Assembly (NCBI GenBank): GCA_029747015.1
Contig: JAKOGI010000027.1
Coordinates: 514,001-578,000 of the forward strand
Reading direction: 5' to 3'
Length of the DNA: 64,000 nucleotides
Source of the DNA: Carnegiea gigantea
Taxonomy: Eukaryota; Streptophyta; Magnoliopsida; Caryophyllales; Cactaceae
In this document: in pieces, positions 47,844 to 60,172 of the stretch
Numbering within the stretch: the first letter of the stretch is position 1
Layout of the letters: the number at the start of each line of letters is the position of its first letter
Program-made: the position numbers and the translations under genes
Notes under the pieces: generated by a model
What the model was told of the DNA's origin: nothing
Seen by the model: the letters and a program-made list of their open reading frames with translations, nothing else
Databases searched by the model: none

Positions 47844-49980
47844 CTGCAGTATAATAAGGAAAGAAACTCTTTTGAATACCAAGAAACATGCCCAGAGACT
47901 TACTGAACAGAGAACCATTACAAAGATGGAACATGAAGTCATAAAACAAATGAAAATAACCCAGAATCTTCCTTTTTGGGGGGGGGGTGTTCGCACATAC
48001 AGAGGTTTAGCCAGAAGCAAAGCAGTTCGAAGGGCAAAATTTGACTGCAAGGGAATGGCTCATGACCTTGAAGTTTGAACATAAACTAAGCACCAAAACA
48101 AAGAAGTTCATGAAGATATTCTTGTTCACACTATCTAATCTAAGAATAAATTAATTTTAGTGAAACCATGGGACAGAAACAAGGTGAAATTGGCAAATTT
48201 GAATCTCATAGTTCCTCTTTAAACCTTCCATGTCTTGTTTCTGTACAAGCCAGAATGGATTTTCTGATTTTCTGATGCTGCCAATTCACAAATACAACAA
48301 AAATACATCCTTCACAAAGTTCTATCACGTACATATACGTATGGATTTTACATTGACCAGAGAACCCATGAAGGAATCACCGATTCCAATCAGGTACACT
48401 CCAGTAATAACTACCCCAAATGATTTGATAATTTTCAAGGTATTAACCAATTCATATCCTGAATATATCATGGAGGTCAAGGATAGAAGCAAATTGTTTC
48501 AAAGCAAAGAAAATTCAGCATGCCTATACAGTCCATGCACCTCATACTCTCAGGTAATCAGATGATCCAATTGGATATGACTCCAACATGATGCTTCCGA
48601 CAAGTGCAAAAGCAAAACCAGGTCCACAAGGCTCATGGTGGGACGCAAGAGGGCTAGATGTATGTAACCCTAACTGTACACGATATTTCTCCCATGCTCC
48701 TAAAGATGGTAATTCCATGAAGAAAATCAATTACATAATTAATTCATAGCTGGAAACAAAACACAATAATCACATTAAAGCAAAACAAACACTATTAAGG
48801 AAAACCACACAGGAACAAAAGTACAGATGCAACCATCCCTGCCTAACAATTAGATTCCAGAAATGGATAAATGAAGCATAGGACTCTATTAAACTACAGC
48901 AGAAAATAGCAAGTCCTCCCAAAAGAACCTCTGACATACAACAGCAAAGGCCATGCCAAGTACCAGAAGCAAAAGGAGAATTTCAAAGAACGAAGTTCAG
49001 TGAAAAACGAACCAGGGAGAGAATTTTAAAAAGAAAAATGAAGAATTGATAAAAAAGAACAAAGATGGCAAAAAAAGGTTGATGAAGAACCTGCAATGAA
49101 TTTGATCAGAAGTAATCAACTGAAACAACTAAAAAATTAAGGGCTTCATCACCAAAATCATTATCAACATCATCATCTTAAGAAGATTAACAGGAAATTA
49201 GGAAGAGAAGAGGGCTCATGTATTTCACCCAAAAAGAAGGCCTTCTCTTTTTCTCCATATCTCCACCCTTTATTGCAGGACAGGTAAAGAAGCTTTCGTT
49301 GAACAATTCTTACAGAATCTTTTTCTCATTTACTTATAATAAAGCAAAAATTCCTATAAATATGAGCGAGAGCACTTTTACCCGCAATTCAAGGGCCATA
49401 AAGATAAAGCCCCACTCCCCTCGAAACGTCAAATTACCAAACAAAACAACAGACCCACAAACAAAAAGAAAGTGCCCATTTCACCGAATCAAATTCACCA
49501 TCATAATACACCATCAAGGGTTCTTAAAAACCTGGTTTTTCAACTGCCCACATCAGTAAATGAGGAGAAAATGAACTAACAAGCACAGCCCCACCTCAGG
49601 AAAGCAAAAAAGAGGGATAATCAACCGGGAAAATTATGAGAAAATTACCAATGATCGAGATTGATTTTCTGGGTTGTTTTCAGATAATGGCGAATCTTTA
49701 GGGATGCCTTCTGTCTGTCTCACCCACAACCACAACCACAACCACAACCACAACTTAACAGAAGAGAAGGTGCATTGCAACAACTACGTTATCGAGACAG
49801 GGGGAGAGACAGACGTGTCATGGAAGATCCGATGCAAAACAAGGGATGGAACGGAGAAAAATGGTGGGTTTCTTACAAAAACCGAAGACAAGGAACGGGT
49901 TTGGGAAAACGAGACGCGTTGTAGAGGGGAGAGAAGGTGTGTCCGCGAGAGAGAGTGAGAGAGAGACCCAGCTTCACAAT
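47844..49980 (-). other. Leader region and introns of the RING gene
   Basis: The first coding exon begins after the acceptor CTGCAG at 47849-47844, 24 bases before the ATG. So at least one leader exon lies upstream, probably near 49.6-49.95 kb. No coding frame stands out. A poly-G run is at 47980-47987. Confidence 0.45.
49725..49754. repeat. (CACAAC)n hexanucleotide repeat
   Basis: Five copies of a CACAAC unit near the likely transcription start of the RING gene. Confidence 0.85.
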
Positions 49981-50402
49981 CTAAATGTTATGAGAACTCT
50001 ATTCTTTCTAACGAAAAGTATTACTAAAAGCACACCAATTGCCCACACATTATGATCGGCACCTTCTACTTTTCATCATTGATTGAAGCCCCCTATTTTT
50101 ATAGTGATATTTTTCATATAAAAAATTATGCCACTTTATATTAGTAAAAATTTAATATTTTTTTTATTCGTATCCTTAAAATGGTTGTAAATACTTGTAA
50201 GTACTAGTTGTATATAAGGTGTAGTCACTGAATAAATTGGTTTAGAAGTTTTAAAAAATTTTTTTTACTATTTTTAATTTTGATTTTTTTTTGTCCCATT
50301 GGTTGATCGTTTATAACTTACAATACTCCTTAAATGGTGGTTTAGGTTATTCTATAAGGGAAGAACACTCCTAAAACACTTTGTTTTTGATTTCTCTGCA
50401 AC
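49981..50402. other. AT-rich spacer, nothing seen
   Basis: Upstream of the RING gene; no frame or repeat noted. Confidence 0.4.
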
Positions 50403-50405
50403 ATA

Positions 50406-50712
50406 GGCCCTGTTCTTTTCGCTAGTAAATCCTAATCAATCAACTTCAATCAATTTCAATTCACTTCAACCCACTTCAATCTACTTCACCAACTTCAATA
50501 AAAAAAATCCATTTCAACTCACTTCAGCTCACTTCAACTAAATTCTTACTATTTTAACCAACTTTTATCCATCATACCCCCCAAAAAAATCAACCAATTT
50601 TAACCTACTTCAACAAAGAATACTCATTTCAACCTACTTCAACGCACTTTTATCAATATCAATCAACTTTACTCATTTATCAACCCATATTTCTCAATGA
50701 AAAAAACAGGCC
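50406..50712. mobile_element. Harbinger-like MITE E, 307 bp, TSD ATA
   Basis: Starts GGCCCTGTTCTTTTCGC and ends GAAAAAAACAGGCC, with ATA at 50403-50405 and 50713-50715. The interior is CAACCCACTTCAATC units. Confidence 0.78.
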
Positions 50713-50715
50713 ATA

Positions 50716-53700
50716 TTATCAAACAATGTGGACTAAAACTGTCATTTCAACAGTGTCTTAGGTGATAATCAATGGATAACAAGCAAAGTCTGTTATTTTT
50801 CGAAAATTTTTGAACCACTTTATTCAATGGACAAAGTTCATGATACAATTGTGTCAATTGCTCCTTTAAAAATTCTATTAAAAAAATTACTCTTTCAGAA
50901 AACAGTGGCATTATTGCACCATAGCCAAATGCTAGTATGCTGTATTTTAAAATATGTACATTGTACTATTAAAAAGTATGTTGAAACTATATGGACTCAT
51001 TGTGATTGGTTTATTTTAATTCTTTTTCACTTAAAATTCTCTATTTTTATAGTAATATTTCTCATATAGTTGTGCTAGATCATATTTTACTATAAATGTA
51101 GTTTTCATTTTGTTGGTGCATCTACCATGATTGCATGAAAAATTTTCCTTTTGTTAGTGAATTTCTGTTGTTTTTCCTTCCTTAAAAGAAAAGTTCTAAT
51201 ATTTATGGAGGCCTACCAAGGGCAAATAACCAAATCAAGCTAATATGAGTAATATCTTGGATTTTTCTTAGGGTCGGCGACAAGCAATTAATTGAAATTT
51301 TTTCTATAAATGTCATAAGAAAATTTATATTTCGTCTCATATTTGAAAGATATGTAAGGTTTATCATCTAATTATTAAAAGAAATTAGCCTAATTAGCAA
51401 CTTACCAAAGTTTTTTTTTTCAATTTGTTAGGAGGAATGCAATAATGTAGTCCATGAGTTTGCAAAGCTTGCTTTTTAAACAGTGGGGTACCAAAATCTG
51501 GGTTAGCTAATCAATATAAATTGACATAAAAAGATGTAAACAGTTTCCAAATATAAAATTTCCAAATGATATTTTTTGACCAGAAAAAATGAAACGCTAC
51601 TTCTGAATGCTAAAAGCGTTCGGTAATCAAAACACTAACTTTTCAGAAACGCTGCTTAAAACGTTGAACGTTATTTGAAATGCTAGTTAAAACATTTGAT
51701 TATCGAATACTAAAAATTGACTGATTAGCATATTGACACGGTTAAAATACTAAATGCTACTCAAAATAGTGTCGTCGAACATGGCCTACAATTAGCTAAC
51801 TAGTTTGCAATTTAATTGTGTTGACGCAAAGCACGACTGATATTTTGAATAGTAGTCCTTTTTTTTGTGGTGTTCGAATGAGTCACAGAGGGAAATATAA
51901 TAAAATACAATGTGGAAGGGAAGAATCGAACTTAAAATCTAATATACCTAAAGCCTTAGTGGTGAAATGAGATCTTAATCTATAGTTAAAATTGTAGTCC
52001 TGGGTACAATAGATCCCTAGTTCGATTTCCCCTTTCCTATTATATTGTATATTGTAGTCCTAGCTAATTATAAAACTACAATATTGTTTAGGGTTTAAGT
52101 AGAAAAAGGACGAGACGAATATTTATCCCTAGTTTTCTTGGATTAACTCTTGTAGATAATGTTAGATAAGTTGATCTGTACCCAGTCAAATACTTTCACT
52201 TCAAAGTGTCACTAGGTCAAAAAAATTTATCAATTATGTTACTCATTTACAGACACATTTTTGAATGTAAATACCAACAATGGCATAGAACTAGTAGTGG
52301 TTGTACAATGACAAATGAAACAAACAAATTGAACCAATCTCACCAAGCTTGGAAGACACCCCCCGGGGTCCACCAAACTTCATCCACTTGACTTTTTAAT
52401 TTGTTTGTTATTATATCCTTATTTAATTACATTTAAAATTATTATAGTCTCAAAAATTGGGGAAAAAGAGAAAGAGTCTTGCTCAAGCTGAGAGACATTG
52501 TTCCAAATGACATGAAAATTGTGGAACTTCCTGTCACTTTCCAAAGTGTAGGTACCAAGTATGATTATTTGAATATATTCAATAATATCACACCATTGAG
52601 AAATTTAAATATTCTCTATCATTCTAACTATAATTCTTAAATACTTTTTTTTTGTGCAAAATTAAAGTTTAATATTCCCAAAGCTAAGAATTTGAAAACG
52701 ACTTAATGAACTTATCTACATTTTTCAAAATTTAAATTACAGATTTTACACTAAATGACGTAAATCTTGCACTAAATCAATTGTAATTGTTTTTTGGTTA
52801 TAAAACTTTCATTGCAAGTGAAACTTTAGTTAATTACATGCTATTAGTTCATTACAACTTATTCATTATGCAACCTTCAATCTCCATGGTATTTGGTTAT
52901 ATTTTCATGGCCCTCCTCAAATATTTATATCATTCAAATAAATGCACGAGTCTAAGCTCAATATCTCATTAATTTTTTCTAAATGTATTAATAAAAACAG
53001 CCGAGCTAGTCATTTAAAATATTCTCGTTAGAAGGATTGGGCAGTGCAATATGCTAGCGTTACCATTTGAAGATAGGTCGTCTTTAATTTAAAATCTGTA
53101 AGAAGTTAGTTCTAATTTAAAATTTCATTTGAAAACAAATTATTAATCATTTGAAAATAGCCAAGAAGTTACCCTTAAGGAAATCTATCTTATCATGTCT
53201 CTTGTATGAGGCTCGCTTATCTTAAATATTATAATTTATTAATTATTATATCTATTAGTGTTTATTTATTAATTCACGTAAATAATTGATGGAGGAATAC
53301 AGTACCTCGTAGGCTTATATCATGTACCCAAGAAAAATATGTTTAACAAGGAGAAGGGGCAAGAGAATATCTTAGCATCAAGATATTTTATTAATCTTTA
53401 AATTAAGAGTGATTAATTAGTATAGTTTCATAAATTTGTCAAGAATTATCTAAAAGAAAAACTAAAGTTTGAATGTCACATACATGATGTTATGCTAGCT
53501 TATGTTTATCTTAACCTACTTTTATTTATCTTTATCTTTATATCTCTTTAACTTTTATATAACTATAAAAGCCAATAACTCAACTTATTATTCATATAAT
53601 ATTCACTACTATTTATAGACTATTCATTGCACCAAAAAAAAAAAGAAAAGAAAAAAGGGCTTATGACTTGAACAATTCAAAGGCAACTTAATTAGGTGGT

Positions 53701-54377
53701 AATTTGTGGATTTTGGCATTGCTTTATGGTTGGATTTTCTTTTTTTTTTTTGGGTTGAGCCTACTCGTTATTTAGTAGTAATAAAATTATTTTTTCTTTA
53801 GAGAGGAAAAAAGCAGGAGAAGAAATTAATTCACATCCTCCCTTCTAATTGTATGCCTAGGGACTAGTGTAGGCGTCTTTGAATCTGAACGTTAATGCAC
53901 CACTGGCTCCAAAGAAGCATTAATTCGTGTCATTAAGTAAATACGAATTGTAAGTTCAATACTATTTACCAGACCTGTCTTGCGGTTAGTGTTGAAGTGT
54001 GTTGAAGTATGTATAGAAATAGGTTTCTTGCTTGTCCAGCGGTTGATATGTTTACTACTATAATTCGTTATTGAGGTTATGGGATCGAATCTACAACCTA
54101 CTGACTTTTTTATTTTCAACCCTTTTTTTGGGGGGCATGCTTGAGTATTTTATGGGGTTAAACATTTTATTTTATATACTTAAACAATCTATTGTATCAA
54201 GTTAAATATTCTATTTTATTCACTTGAATATTTCCCGAATAACGTGTTCATGAATGGTGCTAGTATCTTTCGTCCAATCAGTGCAATTCTATCCTTACCA
54301 TCTGGCAACATTTCGTTATCAAGGCCCATTCAAGACATTTTAATAACTTAAAAACATGTATAAAAATTTACTAACGC
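50716..54377. other. Gene-poor AT-rich region
   Basis: No gene. A possible truncated MITE ends near 51784 (TGTCGTCGAACATGGCC) with AACGCTA/AAACGTT-type motifs from 51590 on; no second end was found. At 53985-54110 a weak A-box (TGTCCAGCGGTTGA) and B-box (GGGATCGAATCT) pair hints at a decayed SINE. Confidence 0.4.
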
Positions 54378-54380
54378 TAA

Positions 54381-54769
54381 GGTTCCGTTTGGACTTTGAA
54401 AAATTTGGTGGAAAGAAAAAATTTGAGAATGTAACTTTTTTCTTGTATTTGGTTTAGAGAAAATCACAAAGAAAAAAATAGAGGAAAATTAGGTGGAAAA
54501 ATTGTTATAAACAAGTGATGAAATTTTCCTCTTAAAAATTATGGGGAAAGTTTGAGAAAAGTTTCCAAAAGAATTTCTAACTTCCTCCAACCTTTCACTA
54601 CTTAGATGATATCAACATGATTCAAGGAATTCATCAATATTTAAATTTCTCATCCAAATTCTTGTATTTTTTCCTCAATCCAAACAAAAGAAAAAAAACT
54701 CACTTTCCTCCTGCTTTTTTTTCCTCCAACTTTTTTTTTCACCAAATTTTTCAATGACCAAACAGAGCC
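54381..54769. mobile_element. MITE of the GGCTCYGTTTGG family, 389 bp, TSD TAA
   Basis: Starts GGTTCCGTTTGGACTTTGAA, then AAATTTGGTGG; the right end, reversed, reads GGCTCTGTTTGGTCATTGAA. TAA flanks at 54378-54380 and 54770-54772. Inverted copy of the element at 27701-28102. Confidence 0.8.
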
Positions 54770-54772
54770 TAA

Positions 54773-56108
54773 GTTTCTACAGTCATCGGCCAATTAAATT
54801 CATGGATGTTAACAAATCAAAATAATTTTACATCTTTATTACCATAAAACTTACATAAAGCAATTGATAGTGTATAAATTCATGGACCAATCTACGTGCA
54901 TATGGATAGATAGTTATGTTCCCTTTCAGACTACACGATTTATATTGTACATTTATTTGTACCAACCATCCTATACTACCAAAAATAATATGATAAAAAA
55001 AATATTTTATAATTGACAATTTCATTCCTTCTGCCTTACATAAACTATTATATTAACTGCGCACGACATACACATTTTATGCACTAGTATTTTGGAAAGC
55101 AAAATGATAATGTCAAGTTACAAGACATTCCTTCTTGACTTAAAAATTATAGTATAATTTATTAAATTAAAAAAATGGTATGATTGAATAGTAGAGGGTG
55201 TCCTTACTTATAAATCGTGTGAAATCACTTTCTTATTCATAAATTTCAGTATTATAAGATTACGTACAAGATGCTTTCGTGAATAGGGTTTGTCCCAATT
55301 AGGGTGTCATTTGTACTACTTGCCATAACCAACAAATAACAAAACTCCACAATTTATAATTAATTGTAGCTATTGAAAATTTGATAATATTAAATTAAAT
55401 ATAATATAAATTTTGGTTAAAACAAGACAAGACACTTATTCTATTGAAAAAATGAGACACGTGATTGTTAGTAAAATATCTTTGTATAACTAAACTATTT
55501 TGATTGGACCTTTTGCATTTTGTATGATCCAATCATATTTTCGTTGTACTAGAGTTGAGATATTGTTGACTTCTAAATGATTATTATAGATTTTTTATAT
55601 TTACAAGACTCGAAATAGAGATCATATTTAAGCAGCAGTAAATGTCAAACTACTTCAATTAACCTATATTTATATAATATTGCATGGTGACCTTACTTAA
55701 GATCTTAAGGTTACTAAATATCACACGACTTGCCACTTGAACCAATATATGTTTATAAAACGGCTAGAGTTTAGTTAGCATACCTAGATTCAAAATTTGC
55801 CCTTATTTTCTTCTATATTCGAGCTTAATTTTATTTATGTTTGCTATACTAATGAAAGCCGGAGGAGAAATATAGTTACAAAGTAATTAAAAATAGATAA
55901 GATTAACTTAGTAATGTGGTAAAGCTTGGCTTTGAGATAAACTGCATTTTAATATAACTCAAATTTTTCAAACTCGTTAAGTTTGAACTTGAAATGGAAT
56001 TGAACCTAAGTACGACTATTTTCAACATAATGTGTGATAAAATAACCCAAATTTATATCATTATGAGCCAGTCCTATACGAGGCCTAGCATAAATATTTG
56101 TTTTTTAA
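54773..56108. other. AT-rich spacer, nothing seen
   Basis: No frame, inverted repeat or motif that I can support. Confidence 0.4.
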
Positions 56109-56121
56109 AGAGTGCTTGGCA

Positions 56122-56297
56122 TATTAATACAGGTTGGTTCAAGTGGTTTGACACCTGTTTTTTTTAAGTAAGATCTCGGGTTCGAATTTTATAAATGGAG
56201 AAAATATATAATGGGAGAGCTCTATCTCTAAGTGGGTCAACATAAAATACTGTAACCCCAGTGAAATAAAAGATTCGAGACCCCGAAAAAAAAAAAG
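56122..56297 (+). mobile_element. tRNA-derived SINE, about 176 bp, 13-bp TSD
   Basis: A Pol III A box (TGGTTCAAGTGG, near 56134) is followed 30-40 bases on by a B box (GGGTTCGAATTT, near 56178). An unrelated body follows and a poly-A tail ends at 56297. AGAGTGCTTGGCA flanks it at 56109-56121 and 56298-56310. That is a textbook SINE layout with a LINE-made target duplication. I do not recognise the family. Confidence 0.85.
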
Positions 56298-56310
56298 AGA
56301 GTGCTTGGCA

Positions 56311-56910
56311 CAAATATTACAGCCCACAACAGACCCAATGTCAGCCAATCATTTGACCCAAAATGATGGCAGAGAAAACAAAAAAAAAAAAAAACAAAAA
56401 AAAAACCGAAGGAGAGTGACAAGGAAGAAAACCGAAGTCAGCAATATCAGGACGATGGCGTTGAAAAGGTCAACGGCACGTTCAATCCTAGTTGGCAGAA
56501 GTCTATTGGTCAATTGTTCTGAGGCATAATTTTCGCGCCACACTTTTTCTATTTCCCTCCATTTTTATCTTTTTTTTTTTTGGCTATATTGGTATTTATC
56601 CTTTTTTATTTGAATTAAAATTTAGGAATTACTACTAATCATCCAATCAATGGACAAATAAAAATTTAGGAATCACTACTAATCATCCAATCAGGGCAAC
56701 AAATGTCCTGTCCGATCCATTCTCTCCCCCTGGCCTGTCTCTTTTATTTTCTCTCTCTTGTGGCCTCATCTAATCTCCTTCATATCTCCTCCCGCCCTCA
56801 ATCAACTTCCTGTTCCTTTTCCTAATCTTCATCTCCATTTACACATGGATTTGTGGAGGCCTTCATTGTTTTGTTGATCACAACAATAAAAGAATTTGAA
56901 AAACAAAAGG
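56311..56910 (+). promoter_or_regulatory. Upstream region and leader exon of the calmodulin-binding gene
   Basis: It contains a duplicated CCAAT segment (56617-56693) and a CT-rich stretch (56715-56830). The leader exon ends CAAAAG|GTATTT at 56910. The start of transcription is not determined. Confidence 0.45.
56617..56693. repeat. Tandem 44-bp duplication containing CCAAT
   Basis: AAAATTTAGGAATTACTACT and its copy begin at 56617 and 56661; each ends ATCCAATCA. One substitution between copies in the shared 33 bp. Confidence 0.85.
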
Positions 56911-57831
56911 TATTTATCTTTTCTGGTATGTATATCAGTCTCTTTGATTATCTGATCTATATATTTGATGTTTTCTTTCTTGTAATACGTATCGATGACG
57001 ACGTTGATTGAAATTTTCTTACGAAAATTCATCTGCGTGACTCTGTATGCACTCAATCATAAAATCAGCAAAATTTGATTGCTGTGAATTTAAATTATTA
57101 TTCCAAATTTTATTTCCTTTTAGTGTTCATGATTATTTGGTTGTTGATATTTACGTGTTTGTGGTGTCCATATATATTTTGATCTAAATTCACATTGAAA
57201 TCACCATATGTTTGAAGAGCGAAAGAGTTGATTGACAATGCAATATACATTGATTACTATTCTTTTTTTTTTTGACGCAATAATTTTCATTGAATTTCAT
57301 ATGAATTTCTCCAAGGATCTTGGACGTTTAAATTATTCCAACTAGTGATACAACGTGAAATGAAATTGGCTTGAATTCAATTGATTTCTTTGCTGATCAA
57401 TCTCTAGGCAACCTACAGGTTGATGAGACCAGTGCACTTCTCGTTTAGATACAAGTACCAACGAGTTATTACTGTCCTTTGTGATTCATTTAAATAAAAG
57501 TAATAAAATCAAATCTAATGGCGAAAATGGATGCTTTATGATTGATACATTGACTTTTGTAGAATACACATGCAATGTGAAGGGATCCTTGGGTACAAAG
57601 CATTTGCGTCCAATGAAACCAGCATTCCCTTTTAGCTTTTCTCTTCTCTCTTTCCTTATTTAATTTCTAGATAGATTGACCAGGATAAGAATCATCAGAC
57701 GAAAGATTTGGAGCCCCAACCTTCATCATTAGGCCAAGACATCAATGATGACGAGATAAAATACTCTTTCCCCTACTAGGCTGACAAGTAGATATGCATT
57801 CATCTTCTTTTGGCAACTTTTTTTTATGCAG
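56911..57831 (+). other. Leader intron of the calmodulin-binding gene
   Basis: The donor CAAAAG|GTATTT is at 56911 and the acceptor TTTTTTATGCAG ends at 57831. The T-tract at 57262-57276 followed by GACGCAATAATTTTCATTG may be a short LINE tail. Confidence 0.55.
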
Positions 57832-57866
57832 GTTCAATTTCATTGTAAATTGAAAGGGAACAACCA

Positions 57867-59291
57867 ATGGCAACAACAGTCAGAACAGGTGCTGCTAATG
57901 CTGGGAGGGATCAAAAGACAGGCACATCTCCCTCTTCAAGCTCTCCTTTTGGGAAGAAGTCAGCAAGACCCTCTTTATCCTCTTCCTCTTCTTCTTCTAC
58001 AACTGGGAAAAATAGCCCAGCCATGGACCGAAAACAACCCCCAAGCTACCTTAGACCCACCAAGAGCTCGAAGAGCCTTGATCCCTCTCCGGTCCCTAAG
58101 AGGTCAAACACTGACTCGTCTGCTCAAAAGACGACCACCACTAGGAGGAGATCATTTGACCGGCCTCCACCTGCATCCCAGGTCCAAAAGGCCATCCAGG
58201 GTTCCCCTGGGGCTCGAGAGGCCAAGACTCTTCGATCATCCTCCTTTTCTATCAAAAGCACTAGTTCTTCACCCTTGTCTGCTAGAGCAAGCCTAGAGAG
58301 GCAGTCTAGCCTTGGCAAGGCCCCGGTGAGGGATAGAAAGGTGGAGCCTCAGTTGTCCAAGTTAAGGAGCGTAAATAGGGGTGCAATGGCCTCCAAAACG
58401 GTCCCCAAGGGCTCAAGCAAGCTTGCATTGAACAAGAAGAGTCCTAAGAGCGTGACCTCAGAATCGAGCAATGAATGTGACAATCAATCGGTTGAGCATT
58501 TGGTTAGTGATGATGAAATAGGGTATGTTCATGATAAGAGTCAAGCTCTACCGGAGATCTCAGAGATGCCTGATAGCAATGAGGAGCTCAAGGACCCTAC
58601 TAACCTACAATTAGAGGCAAAACATGTTGAGGAAGAACATGTTGAGGAAGAGGAAGATCAGATGGATGCGGGTCGTGAGGAAGTGCAAAAAGACATAACA
58701 CTCAATGAAAGTCATGACGATCATGATGATCACGAAGAGGAACCAATGGTTGCTGTGGAGGTCACAGAGGAGCCCGCACCACAGGAGATCGAAACCCCAG
58801 AGAAAGAGGAAGATCAACCAGCTGTCGAGAACCAGCCAGAGGTTCATCATGAGAGTGTTGATGAGAAACCAACTGCTGAACATCAGGCACAGGTGCAGAG
58901 TGAGGAACAGACTGTTCAGAGTGAGGAACAGAGTAATCAGACAGGGGAGGAGGGTGCAGGGAACCAAGATGAGACTGATGAGGAGCCGCCAAAGGTGGAG
59001 CCCACGGACACACCCCTGAAAGAAAAGGAGGAGGAGACGGAGAAGATGGAAGAATTACCCGCAAAAGAGGCAGAAAAGAGTGAAGAAGAAGCAGAAGTAA
59101 AAGATCAAAAGCAAAGTGTCAGAAGCCCTTCTCCTCTTGCAAGGTCACAGTCTGCAGGGAAGAAAGGAAACCAGGCTTATAACGATGTGATCGAGCAAAC
59201 TGCAAGCAAATTGATGGGAAAGAAGAACAAAGTACTGGCACTTGCCGGAGCCTTTGAAACCGTCATTTCCTTGCAGGACAGAAAGCATTAA
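57867..59291 (+). CDS. Plant calmodulin-binding-domain protein
   Basis: Likely a Ca2+/calmodulin target; role unknown beyond that. 474 residues in one uninterrupted exon. Residues 1-200 are Ser-rich and basic (SSSSPFGKKSARPSLSSSSS, TTTTRRRSFDRPPP). Residues 210-400 are strongly acidic, with Glu-rich repeats (HVEEEHVEEEED, QVQSEEQTVQSEEQSNQ). The C-terminus (NDVIEQTASKLMGKKNKVLA, LAGAFETVISLQD) matches the end of the plant CaM-binding domain family (PF07839), where the K-x-x-x-L-x-x-A-F-E-T-V helix binds calmodulin. Only about the last 45 residues of that domain are present, which fits the shorter family members. ATG 57867 is the first after the leader-intron acceptor in this frame. An overlapping frame at 57826-58296 is a shadow. 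Confidence 0.85.
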   Translation: MATTVRTGAANAGRDQKTGTSPSSSSPFGKKSARPSLSSSSSSSTTGKNSPAMDRKQPPSYLRPTKSSKSLDPSPVPKRSNTDSSAQKTTTTRRRSFDRPPPASQVQKAIQGSPGAREAKTLRSSSFSIKSTSSSPLSARASLERQSSLGKAPVRDRKVEPQLSKLRSVNRGAMASKTVPKGSSKLALNKKSPKSVTSESSNECDNQSVEHLVSDDEIGYVHDKSQALPEISEMPDSNEELKDPTNLQLEAKHVEEEHVEEEEDQMDAGREEVQKDITLNESHDDHDDHEEEPMVAVEVTEEPAPQEIETPEKEEDQPAVENQPEVHHESVDEKPTAEHQAQVQSEEQTVQSEEQSNQTGEEGAGNQDETDEEPPKVEPTDTPLKEKEEETEKMEELPAKEAEKSEEEAEVKDQKQSVRSPSPLARSQSAGKKGNQAYNDVIEQTASKLMGKKNKVLALAGAFETVISLQDRKH

Positions 59292-60172
59292 ACCGAATCA
59301 TTTTGAGTCGTTGGGAAGTTGAAAGGGGGAGATTTTCATTCTTTGAGTTATATACACTAATAGTTGATGTAAACTTATTCAATTTGTTTGTTATAAAAAA
59401 GTTCGACACATTGCTGTTGTGAGTTGGGCATACCGTAAAATGAGCTAAACTCGAAGCTTGGATAGGGTGCTGCCAATGTCGGTCCATATATGTTTTCTAA
59501 AATTTTCAAGGCAAGGGTAGGCCTAAAGCTAGGTAAGAGCACATGATTACGACCTTTGTTAAGCCCTACCATCGCATAGTATACAGCTCGTATATGGGTT
59601 AGGTCAGAACAGGTTTATATCATTTTTCGATGAGGTTGTTCGAGTTCATTTTGGATTTGTTCACCATTTGGGTCTACAGCATCTTGTTTGGATAATATCG
59701 ATGCTCACCTAGGGTACACTGGCGTAGCCTAAGTTGAATCATATCAATGATCATTATTAGGATCAATTTAGATTATGAATTAGTTGCTACCAGGCAGCCA
59801 ATGTCAGGTTAAACCAATATCACATAGCTGATTTTAGGTTTGGTCTGAACTCAAATATCAGGAAAAACCAGATCAGATTACGAATCAGTTTTGCCACGAC
59901 GAATATGTGATCACAACAGGAGCCAGGAAAAACAAAAAACCAACAGACAATAACATATGTACCAAATTAGAGTGATTCCAAGAACCAATTCAGTATTTTT
60001 GAAACAGATAAAACTTCAAAATAGATAAAATCAGCATGACAGTACATTCTAGCTCATAAAACAACGTAAAAAACAGAATTACAGAAGCATTCTTTGGCAA
60101 TAATTTTCCTTAAGCATTCTAATATTTTTCTCTATGAACTATCTCCCCTCCAAAAAAATCAAAAATAAAAAA
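59292..60172. other. 3' regions of two convergent genes
   Basis: Between the plus-strand calmodulin-binding gene and the minus-strand DUF761 gene. No frame or repeat recognised. Confidence 0.45.

Noticed and set aside
49725..49754. CRISPR-like short repeat
   Set aside because: A simple (CACAAC)n microsatellite without spacers.
53985..54120. A second SINE
   Set aside because: A- and B-box-like motifs only; no clear tail or target duplication, so not listed as an element.
57826..58296. Alternative frame overlapping the start of the calmodulin-binding gene
   Set aside because: Begins inside the leader intron acceptor, and its Leu/Pro-rich content is the shifted reading of the Ser-rich region.
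58611..58967. Minus-strand Leu/Phe-rich frame
   Set aside because: The complement of Glu-rich codons; an artefact.
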